A DNA stretch of 8,610 nucleotides from Anaerolineales bacterium (GTDB taxonomy: Bacteria > Chloroflexota > Anaerolineae > Anaerolineales > E44-bin32), in NCBI GenBank assembly GCA_023144145.1, contig JAGLGG010000293.1, positions 1-8,610 on the forward strand. The letters run 5' to 3'. The translations under genes and the position numbers were made by a program. Below are positions 1 through 7,590 of the stretch, piece by piece. Under the pieces are notes generated by a model. It did no database searches. It was not told where the DNA came from and saw nothing but the letters and a program-made list of their open reading frames with translations. The number at the start of each line of letters is the position of its first letter. The first letter of the stretch is position 1.

Positions 1-58
1 GGATATTTCGGTCAATATTTTTTACCGCTGTAATATAGATTGAGTGAGGTTACCCTCA

Positions 59-1045
59 ATGAAACCTAGAGAACGTGTTTTTGCAGCATTAGCTCATGAA
101 ATCCCCGATCGCATCCCGCGCTTTGAAATTTGGATCGACGCATTTATTGAGGAATTGGGAGGTGAGGATGAAGCCAGCGCGTATGTGAATATGGGCCAGG
201 ATTGTGTTCTATTGCCGCGCACATTTCCTGAGGATAGTGTCGCTTGGAAAACAGGTGTTGATGAACTCGGTCGATTATGGAAAGATGGATTTTATGTCGG
301 GGGAGTGGTCGATTCCCACGAGAGCTTGGAAAAATATTCCCCCTCTGAAGAATACGCAAAAGAATTTTTTGATCCGGCTTATGTAAATCAAGTTCGAGAA
401 CGTTATCCTGACCACTGCCACATTTTTGGAACGCATGTAGGCCCATTTAATGCAGCTTATATGGCGATGGGATTTGAATCATTCTTTACTAAACTAGTAG
501 ATGACCCAGCTTTTGTCCACAAACTCTTAGAACATCGTACGCGCTGGTGCCTGGCGATGTTTCAAGAGGCAATCCAACTTGGGGCAGAGGTAATTGTGAT
601 GGGCGAGGATAGCGCCCATAACCAGGGTCCTATGATCTCACCCAAGATGTGGGAAGAACATATTCTTCAGTACCATCGCCAGATTGTGGATGAGCTTGAT
701 GTCCCAGTGATCTGGCACAGCGATGGTGATATCCGCAAGCTGCTCCCCTTTGCAGTACAGGCCGGCTTCATTGGAGTTCATGGACTTGATCCGATATCTG
801 GGATCGAATTACATAAAGTAAAAGCCGAGTTTGGTCATGAATTAGTGTTGATCGGGAATGTTGACAGCCGAGTTTTATGCGGAACAGATTTGGATGAGGT
901 GCGCAAAGAAGTTGATCGTTGTGTTTCGCAAAGTGCTCCAGGGGACGGGTATATGATCGCGAGCTGTAACAGCATATTTGATGGAATGAATTTAGAAGCA
1001 GTTGCAGAAATGTTCAAGTATCAAAGCGAGGTGGGATTCTACTAA
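59..1045 (+). CDS. Uroporphyrinogen decarboxylase (URO-D) superfamily protein, MtaA/CmuA-like putative methyltransferase
   Basis: This is a complete 328-residue protein of the URO-D fold (TIM barrel). The family includes the haem enzyme HemE and many corrinoid- or coenzyme M-linked methyltransferases such as MtaA and CmuA. The N-terminus has the family signature RERVFAALAHEIPDRIP (residues 4-20). Later come MGEDSAHNQGPMISP (181-195), WHSDGD (219-224) and the Cys-containing SCNS (302-305). The His-x-Asp at 220/222 followed by Cys303 sits where MtaA-type enzymes carry a His-x-Cys...Cys zinc site. I therefore favour a methyltransferase-like or uncharacterised branch over HemE, and no haem-pathway genes are visible nearby. 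The ATG at 59 is chosen because GAGG at 46-49 lies 9 bases upstream. A GTG at 44 would add five residues but overlaps that ribosome-binding site. The substrate is unknown. Family membership is secure, the specific role is not. Confidence 0.88.
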   Translation: MKPRERVFAALAHEIPDRIPRFEIWIDAFIEELGGEDEASAYVNMGQDCVLLPRTFPEDSVAWKTGVDELGRLWKDGFYVGGVVDSHESLEKYSPSEEYAKEFFDPAYVNQVRERYPDHCHIFGTHVGPFNAAYMAMGFESFFTKLVDDPAFVHKLLEHRTRWCLAMFQEAIQLGAEVIVMGEDSAHNQGPMISPKMWEEHILQYHRQIVDELDVPVIWHSDGDIRKLLPFAVQAGFIGVHGLDPISGIELHKVKAEFGHELVLIGNVDSRVLCGTDLDEVRKEVDRCVSQSAPGDGYMIASCNSIFDGMNLEAVAEMFKYQSEVGFY

Positions 1046-1144
1046 CGAAACAGATAATGGAATTCAAAGCTCTCTTTGCGCTCTATCATGGAATCAATTT
1101 AGCTCTACAGAAAGTTCATTTACATGAAATCTCAATTAAACACA

Positions 1145-1176
1145 CACCCTGGCGGCATGAATTCGACGCCAGGGTG
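1145..1176. terminator. GC-rich hairpin between convergent genes, probable weak terminator
   Basis: A perfect 10-bp inverted repeat (1145-1154 with 1167-1176) encloses a 12-base loop. It lies between two convergent genes, 99 bases after the upstream plus-strand stop and 37 bases past the minus-strand stop. Read on the minus strand, the stem is followed by a T/G-rich tract (TGTGTTTAATT), which is an imperfect U-tract. On the plus strand no U-tract follows. It most likely helps end the minus-strand treT transcript and may block read-through from both sides. A second, weaker element (GGGG 1196-1199 with CCCC 1206-1209) is followed by a T-rich stretch on the plus strand. Confidence 0.6.
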
Positions 1177-1213
1177 AAATCGTGAAAGCAGTAGAGGGGT
1201 TTATGCCCCACTT

Positions 1214-2452
1214 TTATTTAGCTAATTGTGCGAACAAGTTCAGGTAATCTCGTAAATGTCGCGTAATAAGGTAATTCTTACGGACATGTTCGCGGCCAGC
1301 TTGGCCCATTTCATTGTTCAGCTGAGGGTTTTGCAATAATTCAAGAGTTTTTTCCGCGCAGCCGTCTATTGAGTCAACCAGAAATCCCGTCTTGCCATCG
1401 ATTACTTGGAGTGGGATTCCGCCTACATTACCCCCAATTACACCTTTACCTTTCCAAAGCGCTTCGGTCACTACCAATCCGAATCCCTCTCGGGTAGATT
1501 TCTGAATTAAGACATCCGAGGCTGTTTGGAAGCAACCTACTTCGTAAGCGCCAATGCCATGGAAATTATGCAATATATATATATCATGATCTTCGCCAGC
1601 ACGGCGGGAGGTTTTATCTAAGAAATACCAGCCTTCCGGATCATCTGTGGCCATGGAACCGACCAGCGCCAATTGAACTTCAGGCACCTGAGCTTTTACC
1701 ATTTTATACGCGTCAATTACGCCAAGAGGGTCTTTCCAGGGATCGAAGCGGCTGACCTGGGTGATGAGCGGACGTTGAAGATCAATCCCAAAACCTGCGA
1801 GAACGCTCTGTGCTTCGTTCAAGGGTATATCGACATTCTTTGGTGAAAGGGGATCGATCGTGGGAGGCACAATTGCCAGCGGATCGAAATGGACACCGGG
1901 GCCGACATACTGCTCCATAGTGAAAATTCCGGCGTCGTGCATGTTGATATAAGGAGTGTAGAAATCCCAGAACTCTGGGTTGGGGTGAGAGGTGTCGATG
2001 TGGCAACGCCAAATCCAGTGCTTTCCACCTTCTCGACCATGGAAGTGCAACAAGCCTGCTGGTTGAGGATCGTGTACAACAATGAAATCATACTCGCCTT
2101 CAAATAATTGAGCATTCTTCTTGTTGTAATTTTTCCAGATCTCCTTCATTTCTGCAGAAAAATCCAGAGCCATTCCTTGCAAACCATTATGACTGGCTTT
2201 GGTCACATTGAAGAATTCATCCGTCCCCTCGATCACTTGCCATTCAGCATGAAGGCCCACATCACGCATTAGAGGAACAAGAGCAACCAGAATTTCGGCT
2301 ACACCCCCGCCAAAGGCAGTTGCATTGATGTGCACAACACGAGCATCCTTCACCTGCTCTGCAATTTGCAGGATCTCCTGTGTGACATCACTGCCTACAA
2401 TAGGTTCGTAATCAGCTAACTTTTTAGCGCCGAGGGCGACCTGCTCTAGCAT
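1214..2452 (-). CDS. treT: Trehalose glycosyltransferring synthase (TreT, GT4 family)
   Basis: This is a full-length 412-residue GT-B glycosyltransferase of family GT4, close in length to archaeal TreT (about 415). TreT reversibly makes trehalose from NDP-glucose and glucose in the cytoplasm. The N-terminal domain has the highly characteristic HINATAFGGGVAEIL (41-55), then LVPLMRDVGL (58-67), a FFNVTK block (80-85) and HDPQPAGLLHF (127-137). WRCHIDTSHPNPEFW spans 148-162. The C-terminal nucleotide-sugar domain has VSRFDPWKD (233-241) with Arg235 and Lys240 as expected phosphate contacts, and the GT4 E-x7-E motif at Glu322 and Glu330 in REGFGLVVTEA. The ATG start is supported by AGGAGG (complement of 2461-2466) 8 bases upstream. 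It is transcribed divergently from the Ca2+-ATPase gene and stands alone, with no trehalose transporter or trehalase in view. Other GT4 sugar synthases are the alternative, but the N-terminal block argues strongly for TreT. Confidence 0.9.
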   Translation of the reverse strand: MLEQVALGAKKLADYEPIVGSDVTQEILQIAEQVKDARVVHINATAFGGGVAEILVALVPLMRDVGLHAEWQVIEGTDEFFNVTKASHNGLQGMALDFSAEMKEIWKNYNKKNAQLFEGEYDFIVVHDPQPAGLLHFHGREGGKHWIWRCHIDTSHPNPEFWDFYTPYINMHDAGIFTMEQYVGPGVHFDPLAIVPPTIDPLSPKNVDIPLNEAQSVLAGFGIDLQRPLITQVSRFDPWKDPLGVIDAYKMVKAQVPEVQLALVGSMATDDPEGWYFLDKTSRRAGEDHDIYILHNFHGIGAYEVGCFQTASDVLIQKSTREGFGLVVTEALWKGKGVIGGNVGGIPLQVIDGKTGFLVDSIDGCAEKTLELLQNPQLNNEMGQAGREHVRKNYLITRHLRDYLNLFAQLAK

Positions 2453-2543
2453 TTCACGTACCTCCTAATGAACAAATGGACATTGACACTGGAAACAAGT
2501 GCCTGCATAAGCATAACCTATACAGTAGATGATTACAAAATTC

Positions 2544-2574
2544 TTTATAAATGGGTAGCCAAGTGGATTGCCAA
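2544..2574 (-). promoter_or_regulatory. Candidate sigma70-type promoter for treT
   Basis: Read on the minus strand, TTGGCA (complement of 2569-2574, 5 of 6 matches to the -35 consensus) is followed after 19 bases by TATAAA (complement of 2544-2549, 5 of 6 to the -10 consensus). The spacing is slightly long. Transcription would start near 2537 and leave a leader of about 85 bases before the treT start. A competing weaker pair, TTGTAA then TATGCT, lies closer to the gene. This is a pattern match by eye only. Confidence 0.35.
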
Positions 2575-2725
2575 ACCAAGTACGATGCCCCAAATAGCTT
2601 GAGCATTATGAATTCAAATCTTCCAACAAAGTCTTTTCCTAAGTTAAGCCATAAGCTGCAAATTTCGCACACCGAGCGAAGTATATTTCCCGTCAGATAG
2701 GTGTCAGACTCGCCGCACCTCGTCG

Positions 2726-2734
2726 TGTTAGAAT
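2726..2734 (+). promoter_or_regulatory. Candidate extended -10 promoter for the Ca2+-ATPase gene
   Basis: TGTTAGAAT fits an extended -10 element (TGn followed by TAGAAT, 5 of 6 matches to TATAAT). No good -35 is seen at the usual distance, which extended -10 promoters can tolerate. The predicted start near 2741 gives a leader of about 42 bases that contains the AGGAGG ribosome-binding site. A possible alternative is the TTGACA-17-CATAAG pair at 2483-2511, which would give a leader of about 260 bases. Confidence 0.4.
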
Positions 2735-2760
2735 CATTTCGGTATTTAGATATTTAATAA

Positions 2761-2766
2761 AGGAGG
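2761..2766 (+). promoter_or_regulatory. Strong but distant ribosome-binding site of the Ca2+-ATPase gene
   Basis: A perfect AGGAGG is followed by 16 bases before the GTG at 2783, well beyond the usual 5 to 10. The in-frame codons between the stop at 2747-2749 and 2783 include no ATG, GTG or TTG. The GTG at 2783 is therefore the first possible conventional start, despite the spacing. Confidence 0.6.
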
Positions 2767-2782
2767 GGTTAAAAACAGCAAA

Positions 2783-5614
2783 GTGACATCGAACATTGAC
2801 GATGTGTTTCCCCCAAAGAATCAAAATTCATCCCCTGATGAAGTCACCGACACCTGGCATACGCTGGAAGCTAAGGACATTGCGCAGTTACTGGAGATTC
2901 AGCCTTCAGAGGGTTTAAGCTCGAGTGAAGCTCAAAAACGGCTGCAAAAAACTGGTCCTAATGAGCTGAAAGAAGCGCCGCGTGCTGGTTTCCTGCAGAT
3001 GGTGCTCGACCAATTCAATAACTTCATTGTAATCATTCTAATACTGGCCTCCATCGTCTCCGCCTTTCTTGGAGATTATGTCGAAGCGATTGCGATTCTC
3101 GCAATCGTAGTGTTGAACGCCATTCTTGGTGTTGTCCAAGAACAACGAGCCGAAGAAGCTTTGGCAGCATTGCGACGTCTCGCTGCGCCAGAGGCGGATG
3201 TTATTCGAGATGGGCACAGGGTCACGATTCCGGCTAGAGAGCTTGTGCCTGGAGATATGGTGATTCTTGAATCTGGGAATTACGTTCCCGCTGATATGCG
3301 GCTTTTAGAGACGGCTAACCTACGTATCGAGGAAGCTTCTCTTACAGGCGAGTCCGAAGCTGTCGAGAAGGATGCAAACATTGTTCTTCGCCAGGATGTG
3401 CCGTTAGGGGATCGACGGAATACGGCCTTCAGCGGCACTTTGGTGGCATATGGACGTGGCCGGGGCATCACTGTGAGTACGGGGATGAACACTCAAATTG
3501 GCATGATTGCCGCGATGCTGCAGTCCGTCAAGGAGGAGGAAACTCCCCTACAGCGTAGATTGGACCAATTAGGAAAGACTCTTGGTTTGGCAGCGTTAGC
3601 AATTAGTGGCCTGGTATTCATCGCGGGGTGGATCCAAAATTTCGAACCGAGCGAGATGTTCCTTGTTGCAGTCAGTCTTGCAGTCGCGGCAGTGCCAGAA
3701 GGGCTTCCCGCAGTCGTGACGATTACGTTGGCAATTGGGATGCGCGAGATGATCAACCGTCATGCCTTGATCCGTAAGCTTGCCTCGGTTGAAACACTTG
3801 GATCAACGACGGTCATCTGCTCGGATAAAACAGGGACGTTGACGCAGAACCAGATGACTGTGGCGCAGCTGTGGGTTGATGGAGTTAACTTCAACGTTAG
3901 TGCGAAGAGTGGTTCTACCAAGGCGATTTATAAAGTGGAAGGAAAAGAAGTCGACTTGACCGACTATCCTGCCTCTACTACCGCTTTGTGGGTGGCAGCA
4001 TTGGTCAATGACGCTGAGTTGGAGGTTGAGGCAGTTCCTGGCAGTGATGTCCGGATGCGTGCGGTTGGTGATCCGACTGAGGCTGCACTCGTCATTGCAG
4101 CCGCGATGGCGGGTGCCCTAAGACCGGAATTAGAACAAGCCTATCCGCGAATTCACGAAATCCCTTTTGATTCCAGCCGCAAACGAATGACAACCATTCA
4201 CAAGATCCGTCAGCCACGGCCTGAAGATGCGAGTCCATTTTATGACGAATCCTTAAAGGAGTGGGAAGTTGCAGGAACCAAAGGTGCTCCAGATGTGATC
4301 CTTGATCTCTGTTCACACTATCAATGCATAGATGATACGCGCAAACCCCTTTCTCCAGAGATGAGAGAGCGTATCCTCGAATCGAACGACGAGATGTCAC
4401 AACATGCTCTCAGGGTCCTTGCGGTCGCCTATCGAGTTGAAGAAAAAGAGTTCGAGGATGAAAACCCCGAGCAAGTAGAACGTCAGTTGATCTTTGTAGG
4501 TTTGATCGGCATGATCGATCCAGCCAGACCGGAAGTTAAGTCGGCGATCGAAATTGCTCGCGGTGCAGGAATCCGAACAATTATGATTACGGGCGATTAC
4601 TCCAACACCGCACGCGCAATCGCCGAGCAGATCGGCTTAATGGAACCCGGCCATCAGGTGCTGACGGGTAGTGATCTGGAAAAAATGAGCGATGCCCAAC
4701 TGCGAGATCGGGTTGGAACGACGGATGTTTATGCACGCGTATCGCCACAACATAAGGTCCGGATTGTTGATGCCTTAAAGAGCAACGACCATGTGGTGGC
4801 CATGACTGGGGATGGTGTGAATGATGCTCCTGCACTCAAGCGAGCCGATATTGGCGTGGCAATGGGAATTACAGGGACGGATGTGGCCAAAGAGACCGCC
4901 GATATGGTCCTCACCGATGATAACTACGCCAGCATCGTCACCGCGGTTGAACAGGGACGCGTTATTTATTCAAATATCCGCAAGTTTGTGTACTATCTGC
5001 TTTCATGCAATGTGGCTGAGATAGTTGTTATTTTCACTGCAATCATGGCAGGTCTCCCTTCACCACTAACTGCGATTCAACTCCTGTGGTTGAACCTGGT
5101 GACGGATGGCGCGCCGGCATTAGCACTGGGCGCGGAGAAGGGGGATCCAGACACAATGCTTCAAAAACCCCGGCCTCCCAAAGAGCCCATTATCAATCGT
5201 CTGATGCAAACGCGAATATTAATCCAAACGATTGCGATCGCAGGAGTTACTTTATCTGCATATTTAATCGGACGGAGCTTGTATCCGGGGGAACAAGCTA
5301 TTTCAGCGACAATGGCGTTCACAACGCTCTCCTTCTCAGAGTTGGTAAGAGCATTTACCTCGCGTTCGGAACGTTATCCGGTTTTGCGCATAGGCTTGCT
5401 GGGAAATAAATGGATGTTCTATGCGGTTATCTCATCCCTGGTGCTGCTGCTTCTGACTATTTATGTTCCATTTCTCCAACCCATTTTCGATACGGTCCCA
5501 CTTAGCTGGGAGCATTGGCGCATCATTTTGCCGCTTTTATTCGTGCCTGCAATTGTCGCAGAAATTTCAAAAGCGCTGATGTCAAGAGGACCTGGTGCAA
5601 AGATGGTTGGCTGA
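2783..5614 (+). CDS. Calcium-transporting P-type ATPase, type IIA (SERCA/PMR1-like)
   Basis: This complete 943-residue membrane pump is predicted to export Ca2+ from the cytoplasm using ATP. Residues about 24-80 form the cation-ATPase N-terminal domain. TGES (188-191) marks the actuator domain and DKTGT (348-352) contains the phosphorylated Asp348. GDPTEAAL (429-436) and KGAP (500-503) belong to the nucleotide domain. MITGDY (601-606) and TGDGVND (675-681) complete the P domain. About ten membrane segments are visible: near 80-97, 99-119, 266-285, 293-318, 735-757, 761-784, 811-829, 840-857, 875-897 and 911-932. Ca2+ ligands of SERCA appear conserved: Glu306 in PEGLP (M4), Asn743 and Glu746 (M5), Asn771, Thr774 and Asp775 (M6), and probably Glu853 (M8). 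The start is GTG, with a strong but distant AGGAGG. It is divergent from treT. Mn2+ transport or a PMR1-like single-site mode are alternatives; the type IIA call is firm. Confidence 0.93.
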   Translation: MTSNIDDVFPPKNQNSSPDEVTDTWHTLEAKDIAQLLEIQPSEGLSSSEAQKRLQKTGPNELKEAPRAGFLQMVLDQFNNFIVIILILASIVSAFLGDYVEAIAILAIVVLNAILGVVQEQRAEEALAALRRLAAPEADVIRDGHRVTIPARELVPGDMVILESGNYVPADMRLLETANLRIEEASLTGESEAVEKDANIVLRQDVPLGDRRNTAFSGTLVAYGRGRGITVSTGMNTQIGMIAAMLQSVKEEETPLQRRLDQLGKTLGLAALAISGLVFIAGWIQNFEPSEMFLVAVSLAVAAVPEGLPAVVTITLAIGMREMINRHALIRKLASVETLGSTTVICSDKTGTLTQNQMTVAQLWVDGVNFNVSAKSGSTKAIYKVEGKEVDLTDYPASTTALWVAALVNDAELEVEAVPGSDVRMRAVGDPTEAALVIAAAMAGALRPELEQAYPRIHEIPFDSSRKRMTTIHKIRQPRPEDASPFYDESLKEWEVAGTKGAPDVILDLCSHYQCIDDTRKPLSPEMRERILESNDEMSQHALRVLAVAYRVEEKEFEDENPEQVERQLIFVGLIGMIDPARPEVKSAIEIARGAGIRTIMITGDYSNTARAIAEQIGLMEPGHQVLTGSDLEKMSDAQLRDRVGTTDVYARVSPQHKVRIVDALKSNDHVVAMTGDGVNDAPALKRADIGVAMGITGTDVAKETADMVLTDDNYASIVTAVEQGRVIYSNIRKFVYYLLSCNVAEIVVIFTAIMAGLPSPLTAIQLLWLNLVTDGAPALALGAEKGDPDTMLQKPRPPKEPIINRLMQTRILIQTIAIAGVTLSAYLIGRSLYPGEQAISATMAFTTLSFSELVRAFTSRSERYPVLRIGLLGNKWMFYAVISSLVLLLLTIYVPFLQPIFDTVPLSWEHWRIILPLLFVPAIVAEISKALMSRGPGAKMVG

Positions 5615-5775
5615 GTAGGGTAGTAAGCTTTGATGCGGCGAGATGGTGGTAATTGGTTTTAGCTCCCTCCGCGCTAATCAACACCAGTCAATTTGATTCG
5701 CCATTCTAGGGGATGGATAACCCACCATTCGCTCTAAGGTATACTCCAAATCCAACTCTCGTACTCTAGAAAGTT
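5615..5775. other. Intergenic spacer with nested inverted repeats
   Basis: This 161-base spacer between two same-strand genes has no open frame worth calling. It contains an 11-bp imperfect inverted repeat (GCGA-G-ATGGTGG at 5638-5649 with CCACCATTCGC at 5722-5732, one bulged G). The arms enclose 72 bases with shorter hairpins: TTAGC 5659-5663 with GCTAA 5673-5677, or alternatively AATCAA 5676-5681 with TTGATT 5693-5698, plus CCAT 5701-5704 with ATGG 5713-5716. No T-tract follows, so it is not a canonical terminator for the ATPase gene. It could be a structured 3' region or chance. Confidence 0.45.
5740..5745 (+). promoter_or_regulatory. Candidate -10 element for the ABC1-kinase gene
   Basis: TATACT matches the -10 consensus at 5 of 6 positions and lies 30 bases before the ATG at 5776. 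No convincing -35 is seen at 16 to 18 bases upstream. It would give a short leader of about 24 bases. Without it, the gene would depend on read-through from the ATPase gene. Confidence 0.3.
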
Positions 5776-7491
5776 ATGAGAAATCGAGTTTTATCTGAGG
5801 TCCATGTGCTTAATTCAGTTTCCTCACCCATATTAGAACAGGCAAGAATTAAAGCAATATTTCGACGACATCGATGGCGATATGTCCGACTGCTTACATT
5901 TTATGGACGACTGGCCATAGGTGTCCTGTTCTGGGACATATTCCTGCGGCGTCTAGGGATGAGGTCACTGGCAAGAAGAACTGCCGGCAGTCGTTATGGC
6001 CGCGCCGCACGTCGTTTTAGAGAACTCGCAGTACGACTGGGCGGCATTTGGATCAAGGTGGGCCAATTTCTATCAGCAAGGGTTGATGTCCTTCCCAAAA
6101 CGATAATCGATGAATTGTCCGGCCTGCAAGATGAAGTGCCGGCGGAGAGCTCGGACAGTATGCTTTCCATCTTGTCGGAGGAGTTTGAGGGCGGGTGGGA
6201 GGAATGTTTTAGTTGGTTTGACCCGGAGCCTTTGGCCTCAGCTTCCTTGGGTCAGGTTCATCGAGCACGGTTGCACAGTGGGGAAGATGTCGTTGTGAAA
6301 GTTCAACGCCCGCAGATCGACGAATTAATTATGGTGGATTTGACAGCTTTGGAGATTGTTATTGGTTGGCTGAAACGAGTAAAAGCGATCGCTCGCCGTG
6401 TCGATCTTGACGCATTAGTGGCTGAATTCAGCCGGACGGTTTGGGAAGAAATCGATTATTTGGCCGAAGCAGACAACGCGCGGCGATTTGGGGAGATGTA
6501 TGCAGATGATGCTCTTATACGAATCCCGAAAGTCTACGGCGATGCCACCACCAAAAGAGCGCTAACACTTGAAGATGTGTATTTCATAAAGATCACCGAT
6601 TATGAGGCAATTGAAGAAGCTGGTGTGGATTTATCAGATGTTGCGCATCGTCTATTCAAAACTTACCTGCACCAGATATTTGAGGTGGGTTTTTTTCATG
6701 CCGATCCCCATCCTGGAAACCTGTTTGTTGAGCCTCTCGAGGGTCAGGAATGGAGGCTGGTGTTCGTCGATTTTGGGATGGTGGGTCATTTGAAGCCACA
6801 GGCGAAGGACGGTTTGAGAGATCTGGCAATTGCAGTTGCCACAAAAGATGCGGATAGACTCGTGAGCGCATATCAATCACTGGGTATGATCCTCCCAGGA
6901 GCGAATCTCGACCGGATTCGTGAAGCGGAAGCGATGATGTTTGACCGGTTTTGGGGAATGAGCATGCAGGACTTGACCTCAATTGATATGAGAGAGATGC
7001 ACAATTTCGCCAGAGAATACCGTGACCTGCTTTATGAGATGCCTTTCCAACTTCCTTCGGATCTGATATTTCTTGGGCGTTGTGTCGCGATCCTTTCCGG
7101 AATGTGCACGGGCCTTAATCCTGAATTCAACTTGTTTAAGGGTCTATTACCTTACGCGACGAGTATTCTCGGGGAAGGGGGGGAGGTTATGGAAGAAGTA
7201 GTCGATTGGATCAAAAAACTGGCGTTGTTGATCGCAGCACTCCCTGGCCGGATTGATTCTGTCCTCGGAAAGTTGGAGACAGGTGATCTGGTGGTTACCG
7301 CAAAGCCATCACCTGGTTTTGAGCGACGATTAAAAACTCTCACGCGTGCAGTGAATCGTTTGGTCGCGGCGGTTGTTTTCCTCGGATTACTCCTCAGTGG
7401 AACACTTTTATATCTTGGCGACAATGTGATTCTTGGTGGAGTTTTTCTGGGTTTTTCCATCCTTTCCCTTGCCTTTTTGTTCAGGCGATGA
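5776..7491 (+). CDS. ABC1/AarF/UbiB-family atypical kinase-like membrane protein
   Basis: This is a complete 571-residue member of the ABC1 (ADCK/UbiB) protein-kinase-like family. Studied relatives act as ATPases or kinases at membranes and support quinone biosynthesis or lipid handling. The diagnostic KxGQ motif is KVGQ (94-97). PLASASLGQVHRA (152-164) is the Ala-rich loop that replaces the normal glycine loop, and Lys175 in VVVKVQRP is the expected ATP-binding Lys. E-x-D is Glu225/Asp227. HADPHPGN (308-315) is the catalytic-loop equivalent and DFG is 332-334. The C-terminus ends in two hydrophobic helices (about 528-546 and 548-568), as in UbiB. The ATG at 5776 has only a weak purine-rich upstream sequence. 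A GTG at 5806 with GAGG 5 bases upstream is a credible alternative and would shorten the protein by ten residues. No quinone biosynthesis genes are visible beside it, so its substrate or pathway cannot be inferred. Confidence 0.92.
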   Translation: MRNRVLSEVHVLNSVSSPILEQARIKAIFRRHRWRYVRLLTFYGRLAIGVLFWDIFLRRLGMRSLARRTAGSRYGRAARRFRELAVRLGGIWIKVGQFLSARVDVLPKTIIDELSGLQDEVPAESSDSMLSILSEEFEGGWEECFSWFDPEPLASASLGQVHRARLHSGEDVVVKVQRPQIDELIMVDLTALEIVIGWLKRVKAIARRVDLDALVAEFSRTVWEEIDYLAEADNARRFGEMYADDALIRIPKVYGDATTKRALTLEDVYFIKITDYEAIEEAGVDLSDVAHRLFKTYLHQIFEVGFFHADPHPGNLFVEPLEGQEWRLVFVDFGMVGHLKPQAKDGLRDLAIAVATKDADRLVSAYQSLGMILPGANLDRIREAEAMMFDRFWGMSMQDLTSIDMREMHNFAREYRDLLYEMPFQLPSDLIFLGRCVAILSGMCTGLNPEFNLFKGLLPYATSILGEGGEVMEEVVDWIKKLALLIAALPGRIDSVLGKLETGDLVVTAKPSPGFERRLKTLTRAVNRLVAAVVFLGLLLSGTLLYLGDNVILGGVFLGFSILSLAFLFRR

Positions 7492-7590
7492 ATTTTCTAT
7501 TGTTAATATTGATTTCACTGAACAGAGGTTAATCACAAGAAGAGGACTGGTATATTTGTGGATGCGGGTAGTTTTTTCAATGCACTCAAT

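Larger units (their letters stand above)
2453..2782. other. Divergent intergenic region between treT and the Ca2+-ATPase gene
   Basis: This 330-base spacer separates two divergent genes and holds the ribosome-binding sites and candidate promoters of both. I see no convincing coding sequence. A minus-strand open frame of 72 codons (2454-2672) has no clear ribosome-binding site and an unremarkable composition. I recognise no riboswitch; in particular I could not match the manganese-sensing yybP-ykoY type that sometimes precedes Ca/Mn P-type ATPases. Minor sequence features are a tandem GCATAA pair at 2505-2516 and a short inverted repeat, AGGTG with CACCT, around 2700-2720. A TTGACA hexamer at 2483-2488 on the plus strand is followed after 17 bases by CATAAG, a further possible upstream promoter. 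Confidence 0.7.

Noticed and set aside
44..58. GTG at 44 as the start of the URO-D-like gene
   Set aside because: It overlaps the GAGG ribosome-binding sequence that is well placed for the ATG at 59, and the family N-terminus begins just after that ATG.
2454..2672. 72-codon minus-strand open frame upstream of treT
   Set aside because: No ribosome-binding site, odd composition rich in Cys, Leu and Trp, and it runs into the treT ribosome-binding site; treated as non-coding.
2700..2722. AGGTG/CACCT inverted repeat as a mobile or dispersed repeat
   Set aside because: Only one copy in the window, a 5-bp stem and no adjacent duplication; indistinguishable from chance here.
7172..7190. G-rich run with a 7-G stretch and AGG followed by ATG inside the ABC1-kinase gene, as a possible internal start or slippage site
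   Set aside because: The AGG is only about 2 bases from the ATG, the frame continues intact across it, and the downstream sequence is an ordinary part of the family.
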